Assembly (NCBI RefSeq): GCF_022012395.1
Contig: NZ_JAKLTQ010000033.1
Span: 1-40,353 of the forward strand
Length of the DNA stretch: 40,353 bases
Reading direction: 5' to 3'
Source of the DNA: Arthrobacter hankyongi
GTDB taxonomy: Bacteria > Actinomycetota > Actinomycetes > Actinomycetales > Micrococcaceae
A model generated the notes under the pieces. The model searched no databases. It worked only from the letters and a program-made list of their open reading frames with translations, and had not been told where the DNA came from. Below, one piece after another: positions 32,406 to 40,330 of the stretch; within the stretch, counting starts at the first letter, position 1; the number at the start of each line of letters is the position of its first letter. The position numbers and the translations under genes were made by a program.

Positions 32406-32423
32406 TGCGCAACATGTTGCGCA
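32406..32423. promoter_or_regulatory. Perfect 18-bp palindrome, LacI-type operator candidate
   Basis: TGCGCAACATGTTGCGCA is exactly self-complementary and lies 100 bp upstream of the X25-protein start. The GCAAC..GTTGC core resembles operators of actinobacterial LacI/MalR sugar regulators. Confidence 0.55.
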
Positions 32424-32522
32424 ACAAAAGGTACGAAACGCCGTGTTTACCGGGAAAGGTAGGCGATGTTCACAGTTGGATGCGAGACTGCTCTCACACC
32501 GTATGCGACCGGAGGATTCACT

Positions 32523-33341
32523 ATGACCGCAAACGCTCAGGAAAACAACGCCAACCGACTCAAAGCCGTGCTGGACAGCCTGGCCCAGGCCGGGGAGGGA
32601 TCGAAGCTGGGCGGCAGCGCAGTGCTGGCCGAAGCCATTGCACGCTTTCCGCTGAACGGGCAGGAAGGCGAACTGCTCTCCGGAGGTGTTCCCCGGGGCC
32701 ACAAGACGCTCACCAGCGCCACCACGAAGCTGGTCAAGGCCGGCTGGCTGGTCAAGGGCCGGGGCGGCTGGAACATCACCGAGGACGGGCTGCGTGCCAC
32801 CGTCGCCTTCCCGGATGCGGCATCCCTGGCCGCCGCGCTGGCGGACGGCACCCCGGTGCCCGCAGGGACCCCGCTGCCGGAGCCGGTGCCCGCCGAGGCT
32901 CCCGAAGCCGAGGCTGCCGCCGTCCCGGCGGAGGCCGTGCAGCTGGTGGAAGCGGCCGATCTGGCGCAGGCCGTCGAGCTGGTGCAGGCCGTGGCGGAGG
33001 AATCCACCGCGACGGGACCGGTGGATGCCGCCTTCCCGCAGCCTGCCGCCGTCGCCCTGGCCGGTGACTTCGGCACGGCGCTGGGCTGCCCCGAGGACTG
33101 GCAGCCGCATTTCGACGAGGTCCAGATGACCCTCGATCCGAACGACCAGCTGTGGAAGCTGACCGCCGAACTGCCGGCGGGCTTCTACAGTTTCAAGGCG
33201 GCACTGAACCGCTCCTGGGATGAGAACTACGGGGCCTTCGGCCAGCCCGACGGCGCCAACCACGAGCTGCACCACACCGGCGGCCCGATCACCTTCCGGT
33301 ACGACCACCGGACCAAGGACGTCACCGCCAGCGCGTCCTGA
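32523..33341 (+). CDS. Winged-helix protein with C-terminal pullulanase-X25 module
   Basis: Protein of 272 aa. Residues about 10-95 look like a winged-helix domain (KLGGSAVLAEAIARFPLNGQ, GHKTLTSATTKLVKAGWLVK, GGWNITEDGLRA). A low-complexity Ala/Pro/Glu linker covers about 100-172. Residues 173-270 form the X25 starch-binding-like module of pullulanases (LAGDFGTALGCPEDWQPHFD, ELPAGFYSFKAALNRSWDEN, NHELHHTGGPITFRYDHRT). There is no signal peptide and no catalytic domain. GGAGG precedes ATG 32523, making the in-frame ATG 32466 unlikely. Role unknown; an alpha-glucan-responsive DNA-binding or scaffold protein is one reading. Confidence 0.85.
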   Translation: MTANAQENNANRLKAVLDSLAQAGEGSKLGGSAVLAEAIARFPLNGQEGELLSGGVPRGHKTLTSATTKLVKAGWLVKGRGGWNITEDGLRATVAFPDAASLAAALADGTPVPAGTPLPEPVPAEAPEAEAAAVPAEAVQLVEAADLAQAVELVQAVAEESTATGPVDAAFPQPAAVALAGDFGTALGCPEDWQPHFDEVQMTLDPNDQLWKLTAELPAGFYSFKAALNRSWDENYGAFGQPDGANHELHHTGGPITFRYDHRTKDVTASAS

Positions 33342-33343
33342 CC

Positions 33344-33399
33344 TGGCTTTAACTGAAGCGGGCGGGGGCACTGGCCCCCGCCCGCTTCAGTTAAAGCCA
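33344..33399. terminator. Bidirectional terminator with 26-bp perfect stem
   Basis: Arms 33344-33369 and 33374-33399 are perfectly complementary around ACTG. The right arm contains the corA stop codon, and the left arm starts 3 bp after the X25-gene stop, so it ends both convergent genes. A/T-rich ends supply U-runs on both strands. Confidence 0.9.
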
Positions 33400-34365
33400 T
33401 TTGTTGTGCTTGAAGGCAAGATAGAGGCCCACGGAGATGGCGACCATCATCGCCAGCGCCAACGGATACCCCCAGTCCCAGCGCAGTTCGGGCATGTTCC
33501 GGAAGTTCATGCCGTAGATGGCGCCCACCAAGGTCGGGGCGAAGAGGATGGCCGCCCAGGACGAGATCCGTTTCATGTCCTCGTTCTGACGCTGCGCCAC
33601 CAACGTGGCATTGACCGTCAGCGCGTTCTGCAGCAGGGCGCGGAACGCGCCGGCCCGGTCCGCGACGCGGAACACATGGTCATGCACGTCCCGCAGCCGC
33701 CGCTGCAGCTCCAGCGGGACATGGTACTTTTCCGCCCCGCGTGCCAGCGCCGCCAGCATGGGGTCCAGCGGCTGGGTGGCCCGCTCGAAGGCCAACACTT
33801 CGCGGTGGAGCTCGTAGATCCGCCGGGATACCTCCGGGTCGCCGCGGAAGAGCTCGTCCTCGATTTCGTCAATGTCGTTCTCCAGTCCCGCCACCACGGG
33901 GGAATATTCATCCACCACCTGGTCCAGGATGGCGTACAGCACGGCCTGCGGCCCCAGCGCCAGCAGTTCCGGATTGTCTTCCATCCGCTTGCGCACCTGG
34001 GCCAGGTTCGGGGATTCCGCGTGCCGGACGGTGACCACAAAGTCCAGGCCGATGAAGACGTGCAGTTCGCCGAACTCGACCACCTCGACGTCATCCAGGT
34101 AGCGCGCCGGACGGAGCACCAGGAAGAGGGTCTCGCCGTAGCGCTCCAGCTTGGCCCGCTGGTGGCCGGTGAGCGCGTCCTCGACGGCAAGTTCGTGCAG
34201 CCCGAATTCCTGCTGGACCGCCAGCACGTCCGCCACCTCCGGCCGGTACAACCCGATCCAGGCCATTCCCCCGCGCTCCCGCATCAGTTCAAACGTCTCG
34301 TCCAGGCTGCCCGGGCTGTCCGTCCGCCTTCCGCCGACGTAGATGCCGTTGTCGATCAGGGTCAT
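33391..34365 (-). CDS. corA: CorA-family magnesium/cobalt transporter
   Basis: Mg2+ channel of 324 aa, homopentameric in the family. A cytoplasmic funnel domain (about 1-250), rich in charged helices (EYSPVVAGLENDIDEIEDEL), is followed by two transmembrane helices. The signature GMNFRNMPEL (GMN at 285-287) ends the first. The C-terminus is basic (FKHNKWL). ATG 34365 has AAGGAG with an 8-nt spacer; GTG 34374 overlaps that site. No Mg2+ leader structure was noticed upstream. Confidence 0.94.
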   Translation of the reverse strand: MTLIDNGIYVGGRRTDSPGSLDETFELMRERGGMAWIGLYRPEVADVLAVQQEFGLHELAVEDALTGHQRAKLERYGETLFLVLRPARYLDDVEVVEFGELHVFIGLDFVVTVRHAESPNLAQVRKRMEDNPELLALGPQAVLYAILDQVVDEYSPVVAGLENDIDEIEDELFRGDPEVSRRIYELHREVLAFERATQPLDPMLAALARGAEKYHVPLELQRRLRDVHDHVFRVADRAGAFRALLQNALTVNATLVAQRQNEDMKRISSWAAILFAPTLVGAIYGMNFRNMPELRWDWGYPLALAMMVAISVGLYLAFKHNKWL

Positions 34366-34548
34366 GCTCAGCACTCCTTCGAATCCGGGCCGGACTGCAA
34401 ACGCCGGATACTGGACAATCTACTGCCCCGGATGCCGGGACATTAATTCGGCGTGAACAACCTGCCGGTTCCGTTGCGGGCCCGCCGCGGCTCGGGAATC
34501 CTTAAGGTCCGGACTCATCCCCGGGCCCTGACAACCTCGGGAGGACCC

Positions 34549-34755
34549 ATGACCGAGCCGCCCCTTGAAAGCTGGGACCTGCTCCCCGGAACCCTGGTGG
34601 AAATCCGCCGCGCCGGCCGGCCGGTGCAGACCGGACGCATCGACGCCGTCACCGTCAATGCGGACGTGCTCTGGCTGGCCGCGAACGGCATGCATCCAAG
34701 GCGGCTGTTCGAAAAGGCCGAAGGCTACGAGGTGTGGCCCGTGCGGACGGACTGA
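34549..34755 (+). CDS. Small hypothetical protein, 68 aa (paralogue of the 5452 protein)
   Basis: ATG 34549 has GGGAGG with a 5-nt spacer. Core LLPGTLVEIRRAGRPVQTGR, then VLWLAANGMHPRRLFEKAEG and YEVWPVRTD. It aligns with the 75-aa protein at 5452: both have L-PG, a mid W, an RR and a final W.V..D in the same order. Predicted small all-beta soluble protein; no known function. It stands alone before the glyoxalase-like gene, 39 bp downstream. Confidence 0.78.
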   Translation: MTEPPLESWDLLPGTLVEIRRAGRPVQTGRIDAVTVNADVLWLAANGMHPRRLFEKAEGYEVWPVRTD

Positions 34756-34781
34756 CCCTTCCGGTTGCCGGAGCCGGCGGC

Positions 34782-34787
34782 TAGCGT
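34782..34787 (+). promoter_or_regulatory. TAGCGT -10 box, leaderless start of the glyoxalase-fold gene
   Basis: TAGCGT is followed by 7 nt and then ATG 34795, placing the transcript start at the codon. Confidence 0.5.
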
Positions 34788-34794
34788 GGAGCCC

Positions 34795-35166
34795 ATGGAT
34801 TGGAAGCTTGAACTCGTGTTCGTTCCGGTCACCGATGTGGACCGCGCCAAGAGGTTCTACGCCGAGCAGGTCGGCTTCCACGCCGACCATGACCACACCG
34901 TCAGGCCCGGCCTGCGTTTCGTCCAGCTCACACCGCCCGGCTCGGCCTGCTCCATCGCCCTGGGCGAGGGACTGACCGAGATGGCCCCCGGATCCCTGAA
35001 GGGCCTGCAGGTCGTCGTGCCGGATGTGGCCGCCGCGCGCGAGGAGCTGCTCGGCCGGGACGTCGAGGCCAGCGAAGTCGACGTGCAGGAGTGGGGTTCG
35101 TTCGTCACCTTCGCGGACCCGGACGGCAACACCTGGACGCTGCAGCAACTGCCCGCCCGCGGCTAG
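34795..35166 (+). CDS. Glyoxalase/bleomycin-resistance (VOC) family protein
   Basis: Single-domain vicinal-oxygen-chelate protein of 123 aa. Two beta-alpha-beta-beta-beta halves are seen: FVPVTDVDRAKRFYAEQVGF (about 9-28) and LQVVVPDVAAAREELLGRDV (about 70-90), ending FVTFADPDGNTWTLQQLP. Metal-ligand positions are not complete enough to name a substrate. Members range from glyoxalases to antibiotic-binding proteins. TAGCGT lies 7 nt before ATG 34795. Next to acylphosphatase by 8 bp. Confidence 0.88.
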   Translation: MDWKLELVFVPVTDVDRAKRFYAEQVGFHADHDHTVRPGLRFVQLTPPGSACSIALGEGLTEMAPGSLKGLQVVVPDVAAAREELLGRDVEASEVDVQEWGSFVTFADPDGNTWTLQQLPARG

Positions 35167-35174
35167 CACCGGCC

Positions 35175-35447
35175 ATGGCAGACGAACGGCTGACGGCAAC
35201 GGTGTCCGGCCGGGTGCAGGGAGTGGGATTCCGCTACTGGACGCGCGGCCAGGCCGAACTGCTCGGACTGGACGGCCTGGCCGAGAACCGCCCGGACGGA
35301 ACCGTGCGGATCACGGCCGAAGGCCCGCGGCAGTCGCTCGAGCGCCTGGTGTCCCTGCTGGAGTCCGAGGCACCGGGTCGGGTGGACCGGGTGGACGCCT
35401 CGTTCGCCGAGGCGACCGGCCGGTTCCGGGACTTCGGCGTCGGCTGA
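35175..35447 (+). CDS. Acylphosphatase
   Basis: Hydrolyses carboxyl-phosphate bonds of acylphosphates, 90 aa, the standard length. The active-site signature GRVQGVGFRYWT (phosphate-binding Arg within VQGVGFR) is at 12-23, and ENRPDGTVRITAEGP (catalytic Asn about 38) follows. The start ATG 35175 lies 8 bp after the preceding stop with no clear ribosome site, so translation is probably coupled to the upstream gene. Confidence 0.93.
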   Translation: MADERLTATVSGRVQGVGFRYWTRGQAELLGLDGLAENRPDGTVRITAEGPRQSLERLVSLLESEAPGRVDRVDASFAEATGRFRDFGVG

Positions 35448-35546
35448 GCCACCGCGGCGCCGGCGCCCCGTGGCGGCCAGGGGATCCTGGTGGCACAGTA
35501 GGAGGAGAGCCAGTCCGCCTGACTTCCACGGTTCAAGGAGGTTCCC

Positions 35547-36977
35547 ATGGCATCATCGGCACCGGTTCCCTCCGGGGGCGGCACCGCCACGGCGCCGCCG
35601 AAGAAGGACAAGACCCACTTCCTGTACATGGCCGTCATTGCGGCGGTGGTGCTGGGCGCCATCCTCGGCCTGGTGGCCCCGGATTTCGCCCAGGCCCTCA
35701 AGCCCCTGGGCACCGGCTTCATTGCCCTGATCAAGATGATGATCGCCCCGATCATCTTCTGTACCATCGTGCTGGGCGTCGGGTCGATCGCCAAGGCCGC
35801 CACCGTGGGCAAGGTCGGCGGCCTGGCCCTGCTCTACTTCATGATCATGTCCACCTTCGCCCTGGCCATCGGACTGGTGGTCGGCAACCTGATCCACCCC
35901 GGCGAGGGGCTGAATGTTTCCGCCAGCCCGTACGACGCCGGCGGCAACGGGGAGGCCACCGGCACGGTGGGCTTCATCCTGGGCATCGTTCCCGCCACCC
36001 TGCTGTCCTCGCTGACCGAGGGCAATATCCTGCAGACGCTCTTCGTGGCCCTGCTGGTCGGCTTCGCGGTACAGAAGATGGGTCCGACCGGCCAGCCGAT
36101 CCTGCGCGCCATCGGCTACCTCCAGGCGCTGGTGTTCCGGATCCTGATCATGATCATGTGGCTGGCCCCGATCGGGGCGTTCGGCGCCATCGCCGCCGTC
36201 GTCGGCGAAACCGGTTTCGCCGCGATCCTCAGCCTGGCCACGCTCATGATCGCCTTCTACATCACCTGCATCCTGTTCATCATCGTGGTGCTGGGTTCGC
36301 TGCTGCGGGTGGTCGCCGGTGTCAACATCTTCCGGCTCATGCGCTATCTGGCCCGGGAGTACCTGCTGATCTTCTCCACCTCGTCCTCCGAGGCGGCCCT
36401 GCCCCGGCTGATCGCGAAGATGGAGCACCTGGGGGTGTCCAAGCCGGTGGTCGGCATCGTGGTGCCCACCGGATACTCGTTCAACCTGGACGGCACCGCC
36501 ATCTACCTGACCATGGGCGCCCTGTATGTCTCCGATGCGCTCGGCAAGCCGCTGTCCCTGGGCGAGCAGATCTCGCTGCTGGTCTTCATGATCATCGCGT
36601 CCAAGGGCGCCGCCGGGGTCAGCGGCGCGGGACTGGCCACGCTCGCCGCCGGCCTGCAGGCCCACCGGCCGGACTTGCTGGACGGCGTCGGAATCATTGT
36701 CGGCGTCGACCGGTTCATGTCCGAGGCCCGGGCGCTGACCAACTTCACCGGCAACGCCACCGCTACCGTGCTGATCGGCACCTGGACCAAGGAAATCGAT
36801 CCGGTCCAGGTGGAGGAAGTGCTTTCCGGCCGGCTGCCCTTCGACGAAACCACGATGACCGATGACCATATCGGCGCCACCGGGCCTGCCCCGGCGGCCG
36901 AGGCGCCACCGGCCCGGGAACAGTTGCCGGAGGTCGGGGCAACGCCCCGGAAGGATGGCGCAGGCCCGGGCCGCTGA
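35547..36977 (+). CDS. Dicarboxylate/amino-acid:cation symporter (DctA/GltP family)
   Basis: Trimeric elevator-type transporter of 476 aa. Eight helices plus two hairpins can be placed. HP1 carries TSSSEAALPR (278-287), TM7 has NLDGT at 313-317, HP2 has SKGAAGVSGAGLATL, and TM8 has DRFMSEARALTNFTGNATA (Asp and Asn substrate contacts). The SSSEAALP and NLDGT motifs fit the C4-dicarboxylate/DctA subgroup. ATG 35547 has AAGGAGG upstream. About 45 extra C-terminal residues (Pro/Ala/Gly-rich) follow the core. Confidence 0.94.
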   Translation: MASSAPVPSGGGTATAPPKKDKTHFLYMAVIAAVVLGAILGLVAPDFAQALKPLGTGFIALIKMMIAPIIFCTIVLGVGSIAKAATVGKVGGLALLYFMIMSTFALAIGLVVGNLIHPGEGLNVSASPYDAGGNGEATGTVGFILGIVPATLLSSLTEGNILQTLFVALLVGFAVQKMGPTGQPILRAIGYLQALVFRILIMIMWLAPIGAFGAIAAVVGETGFAAILSLATLMIAFYITCILFIIVVLGSLLRVVAGVNIFRLMRYLAREYLLIFSTSSSEAALPRLIAKMEHLGVSKPVVGIVVPTGYSFNLDGTAIYLTMGALYVSDALGKPLSLGEQISLLVFMIIASKGAAGVSGAGLATLAAGLQAHRPDLLDGVGIIVGVDRFMSEARALTNFTGNATATVLIGTWTKEIDPVQVEEVLSGRLPFDETTMTDDHIGATGPAPAAEAPPAREQLPEVGATPRKDGAGPGR

Positions 36978-37010
36978 ACACCGGGGCTGGGAGCGGCGGC
37001 AGCGCGGGTG

Positions 37011-37016
37011 TAGCTT
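37011..37016 (+). promoter_or_regulatory. TAGCTT -10 box, leaderless start of the KimA-type gene
   Basis: TAGCTT lies 6 nt before the GTG start at 37023, with no ribosome site between. Confidence 0.5.
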
Positions 37017-37022
37017 TGGCTC

Positions 37023-38984
37023 GTGCTCGAACTGTTCAATGCGTTCAAGCGGGTGCTCATCGGCCGGCCCTACCGGAGCGAGCGGCTGGCCCACACCCTG
37101 CTGCCCAAGCGCATAGCCCTGCCGGTCTTCGCCTCGGATGCCTTGTCCTCCGTGGCCTATGCGCCGGACGAGATCCTGCTGACCCTGGCGCTGGCGGGCG
37201 TCTCCGCCGTCGTCCTGGCGCCCTGGGTGGGACTGGCCGTGATGGCCGTGCTGCTCACCGTGGTGGCCTCCTACCGGCAGAATGTGCATGCCTATCCCTC
37301 GGGCGGCGGCGACTACGAAATTGCCCGGGAAAACCTGGGCAGGCCGGCGGCGCTGACCGTCGCCTCGGCCCTGCTCGTGGACTACGTCATGACCGTGGCG
37401 GTGTCCATGTCCTCGGCCGCCCAGTACCTGATTACCGCGGTGCCCGCCCTGGACGGCTATGCGGCAGCCATCGCCGCCCTCGGCGTGATCGTGCTGGTGA
37501 TGGTCAACCTGCGCGGCATCCGGGAGGCCGGAGCGGTGTTCGCCGTGCCCGCCTACATCTTCATGGCGTCGATCCTGGGTATGACGGCAGTCGGCGTGTT
37601 CCAGGCCGCCACCGGCACGCTGCGCCCGGCCCCGTCCGCTGCGTTCACCATTGTTCCGGAGGCGGGGATGGAAAACGGCCTGGCGGGACTGGCCGGAGCC
37701 TTCCTGCTGCTGCGCGCCTTTTCCTCGGGTGCGGCGGCACTGACCGGCGTCGAGGCGATCAGCAACGGCGTGCCCAACTTCCGCAAGCCCAAGAGCCGCA
37801 ACGCCGCCACCACGCTGCTGCTGCTCGGCGGCATCGCCGCGTCCATGCTGGCCGGCATCCTCTTCCTGGCCAGCCGGACCCAGGTCCATCTGGTCCAGGA
37901 TCCGGCCACCGATCTGCTGCTCGACGGCAAGCCGGTCGGCAGCGGCTACATCCAGCACCCGACGATCAGCCAGTTGGCCGAAACGATCTTCGGCGATGCC
38001 TCCATCCCGTTCTACATTGTGGTGGCGGCGACCGGCACCATCCTGGTCTTTGCCAGCAATACCGCCTTCAACGGCTTCCCGGTGCTGGCCTCCATCCTGG
38101 CCGGCGACGGCTACCTGCCGCGGCAGATGCACACCCGCGGCGACCGGCTGGCCTTCAGCAACGGCATCCTCGCCCTGGCGGTGGGCGCGCTGGTCCTGAT
38201 CCTCTCGTTCGACGCCGACGTCACCCGGCTGATCCAGCTCTACATCGTGGGGGTATTCGTATCCTTCACGGCCAGCCAGCTGGGCATGATCCGGCATTGG
38301 AACCGGCAGCTGCGGATCACCCGGGCCGGCCCGTCGCGGCGGCGCATCCTCAGGTCCCGGACGGTGAACAGCATCGGGCTGGGCATGACTGCGACGGTGC
38401 TGGTGATCGTGCTGATCACCAAGTTCGAACACGGGGCCTGGATCGCGCTGGTGGCCATGGCCGGCCTGTACCTGACCATGACAGCCATCCACACCCACTA
38501 TGCCCGGGTGGCCGTGGAGCTGGCCGTCACGGCTCCGGAGGAGGACAGCGCGGGCCCCGGAAGGGTGCATGCGGTGCTGCTGGTCTCGCAGGTGCACAAG
38601 CCAACCCTGCGCGCGCTGGCCTATGCCCGCGCTTCCCGCCCGGACCGGCTCGACGCGGTCACGGTCAATTTCGACGACGCAGCGACGCACCGTACGCTCG
38701 CGGCGTGGGAGGCGCTGGGGCTGCCCGTCCCGCTGACGGTGCTGGCCTCGCCGTACCGCGAGACTCTCCAGCCGATCCTGGACTACCTGCGGACCATCCG
38801 GCGGGAGGACCCGCGGGCACTGATCGTGGTCTACATTCCCGAGTACGTGGTGGACAAGTGGTGGGAAAACCTGGTCCACAACCAGACAGCCCTGCGGATC
38901 AAGACGCGGCTGCACTTCGAGCCCGGGGTGATGGTGGCCAGCGTGCCCTGGCAGCTGGCTCCGGCGGGACCGGCCGGCGGCTGA
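37023..38984 (+). CDS. KimA-type APC-family potassium transporter
   Basis: Protein of 653 aa resembling B. subtilis KimA. Twelve membrane segments (about 20-480) contain SDALSSVAYAPDEI, SYRQNVHAYPSGGGDYEIAR, LLVDYVMTVAVSMSSA and FSSGAAALTGVEAISNGVPN. A cytoplasmic C-terminal domain (about 490-653) ends HFEPGVMVASVPWQL, matching the KimA dimerisation domain. KimA is a high-affinity K+/H+ symporter inhibited by c-di-AMP in Bacillus. GTG 37023 lies 6 nt after TAGCTT, implying leaderless translation. The K+ role is inferred from similarity. Confidence 0.9.
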   Translation: MLELFNAFKRVLIGRPYRSERLAHTLLPKRIALPVFASDALSSVAYAPDEILLTLALAGVSAVVLAPWVGLAVMAVLLTVVASYRQNVHAYPSGGGDYEIARENLGRPAALTVASALLVDYVMTVAVSMSSAAQYLITAVPALDGYAAAIAALGVIVLVMVNLRGIREAGAVFAVPAYIFMASILGMTAVGVFQAATGTLRPAPSAAFTIVPEAGMENGLAGLAGAFLLLRAFSSGAAALTGVEAISNGVPNFRKPKSRNAATTLLLLGGIAASMLAGILFLASRTQVHLVQDPATDLLLDGKPVGSGYIQHPTISQLAETIFGDASIPFYIVVAATGTILVFASNTAFNGFPVLASILAGDGYLPRQMHTRGDRLAFSNGILALAVGALVLILSFDADVTRLIQLYIVGVFVSFTASQLGMIRHWNRQLRITRAGPSRRRILRSRTVNSIGLGMTATVLVIVLITKFEHGAWIALVAMAGLYLTMTAIHTHYARVAVELAVTAPEEDSAGPGRVHAVLLVSQVHKPTLRALAYARASRPDRLDAVTVNFDDAATHRTLAAWEALGLPVPLTVLASPYRETLQPILDYLRTIRREDPRALIVVYIPEYVVDKWWENLVHNQTALRIKTRLHFEPGVMVASVPWQLAPAGPAGG

Positions 38985-39041
38985 AGCCGGCGGCCGGGAC
39001 CTGGTTGCCGGACCGGAGACCATGGACCGGCAGGGGGTCTG

Positions 39042-39068
39042 TTGCCGCCCACTTCCATACCCTACGAT
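39042..39068 (+). promoter_or_regulatory. Candidate promoter ahead of the hairpin-rich leader
   Basis: TTGCCG (39042-39047) and TACGAT (39063-39068) are separated by 15 bp, shorter than usual. A start near 39075 would place the whole hairpin series in the leader of the secreted-protein gene. Confidence 0.4.
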
Positions 39069-39075
39069 TGAGGAA

Positions 39076-39259
39076 CACCGCGGGGGCGCGGTGGACGCAC
39101 CGGAGGAGTAATCCTCCTGAGGGATGTCACCTGAGGGGATAACAGCACGTCCGGTGTCCGCTGGGCGGGACGGCCGGCAGGCCGCTCCACACCACGGAGC
39201 CGGCGGACCGGCCGCGCAGGCCGGACCGCCGACATGACGGCTGCGGGCATGCTGCCCGC
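39076..39259 (+). ncRNA. Structured leader or small RNA of unknown class
   Basis: Five strong hairpins follow one another: CACCGCG/CGCGGTG (39076-39093); GGAGGA-GTAA-TCCTCC with a GNRA loop (39102-39117); CGGCC/GGCCG with a GGA/TCC extension (39168-39188); a 13-bp stem with one mismatch (39201-39231); and GCGGGCA/TGCCCGC (39243-39259). No known riboswitch motif was matched. It precedes a secreted protein gene by 41 bp. The 38985-39060 stretch shows nothing else. Confidence 0.5.
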
Positions 39260-39299
39260 GTCCTAGGCATCGGCGAGTTGTGGGGAAGCAGTTGGCATC

Positions 39300-39665
39300 A
39301 TGAAGAGTTCCGTAACTTGGCGCCTGCTGACCATGATCGCAGGCGTGCTCCTCGCCCTCACGGCAGGGATCGGCACGGCCGCGGCAGCCGAACTCGACGC
39401 GGCAGCCCGCTCCGGAATTTCCCTGAGCGTCTCCGGCAAGGGCAGTTACACGGTCTGGGGCAGCGGCTATGTGGCGAAGACGGTCCATGTCTGGGTGGTG
39501 AACACCGATACGGACCGCGCGGTGAGCGAAAGAACCCTCAGAACCAAGGGCGGCTCGTTCTCCTTCAGCGGCAGCGGACTTAAATGCGATGCGCGCTACC
39601 GGGCGGTCAGCTTCAGCAAGCAGGACGGCTGGAACGAGAGCAGCAAGGTCCACGTGAAGTGCTGA
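39300..39665 (+). CDS. Small secreted protein, 121 aa, unknown family
   Basis: A clear Sec signal peptide (about 1-30: basic start, then LLTMIAGVLLALTAGIGTAA, cut near AAA-AE). The mature 90-residue chain is Ser/Thr/Gly-rich and beta-prone (ISLSVSGKGSYTVWGSGY, GGSFSFSGSG) and has two cysteines, one in LKCDARY and the last residue, probably a disulfide. No known domain was recognised. ATG 39300 has a weak GGGGAAG upstream at long distance. The structured leader lies directly ahead. Confidence 0.75.
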   Translation: MKSSVTWRLLTMIAGVLLALTAGIGTAAAAELDAAARSGISLSVSGKGSYTVWGSGYVAKTVHVWVVNTDTDRAVSERTLRTKGGSFSFSGSGLKCDARYRAVSFSKQDGWNESSKVHVKC

Positions 39666-39771
39666 TCCGGTACCGGTAACGATTCAGGACCAGTCGGTAC
39701 CGGGTTCCATGCAACAGCACACGCGGAACTATCATGGATCCATCACTCTCGCAACCTTGAGGTGGTGCAGC

Positions 39772-40317
39772 ATGAGGAAATTACCTGTGTGGCTGGCGGT
39801 CCTGCTGCTTGCCGCAACCCTGGGGCTGGTGGCACCAAGCACGGCCAGCGCGGCCCCCTACTGTGGGATCAACTGGGGATCGCAGGCCAAGTCTGCCTCC
39901 CCCATGGTCCGGTCACCGATCATCAACGTCCGTTCCGGTCAGCATCCCTGCTTCGACCGGCTGGTGGTCGATCTCAAGGGCAAGGCGCCCGGCTATACCG
40001 TCCGCTACGTCAAAGCGGTCTACGCCCAGGGATCCGGCAAGAAGATCCCGCTGCGCGGCGGCGCCTTCCTTGACATCACGGTCAAGGCTCCGGCCTACAA
40101 CAGCGCCGGGCACGCGACCTATTCACCGAAACACCCCAAGGAACTGGTCAACCTGGCCGGCTACCGGAGCTTCCGGCAGGCGGCGTGGGGAGGCAGCTTC
40201 GAAGGGATCACCACCATCGGTCTGGGCGTCCGGGCCAAGCTGCCCTTCCGGGTCTTCACCCTGAAGGGCGCGAACAACGTCTCGATGCTGGTCATCGACG
40301 TCGCGCACCGCTGGTGA
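39772..40317 (+). CDS. Secreted AMIN-like domain protein
   Basis: Protein of 181 aa. Signal peptide at about 1-27 (MRKLPVWLAVLLLAATLGLV, cut after ASA). The mature part has the layout of actinobacterial AMIN-like domains: INVRSGQHPCFDRLVVDLKG, GYTVRYVKAVYA, then FEGITTIGLGVRAKLPFRVF and VSMLVIDVAHRW. Two cysteines (YCGIN and HPCFD) may form a disulfide. Cell-wall association is inferred from the family. GAGGTGG precedes ATG 39772; the in-frame ATG 39709 is upstream of the signal peptide and unlikely. Confidence 0.85.
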   Translation: MRKLPVWLAVLLLAATLGLVAPSTASAAPYCGINWGSQAKSASPMVRSPIINVRSGQHPCFDRLVVDLKGKAPGYTVRYVKAVYAQGSGKKIPLRGGAFLDITVKAPAYNSAGHATYSPKHPKELVNLAGYRSFRQAAWGGSFEGITTIGLGVRAKLPFRVFTLKGANNVSMLVIDVAHRW

Positions 40318-40330
40318 GCAGCCCGCCGGC

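Noticed and set aside
37000-37022. ydaO/yuaA c-di-AMP riboswitch before the KimA-type gene
   Set aside because: The gap to the symporter gene is only 45 bp and has none of the aptamer's conserved blocks.
39060-39260. T-box, TPP or cobalamin leader
   Set aside because: None of their defining sequences is present, and the downstream gene is a secreted protein, not a synthetase or vitamin gene.
35553-39653. A 4.1-kb open frame on the minus strand
   Set aside because: It is the antisense of the DctA-type and KimA-type genes; the translation is low-complexity (His/Gln/Asp/Gly-rich) and shows no family motif. Such frames are usual in high-GC DNA.
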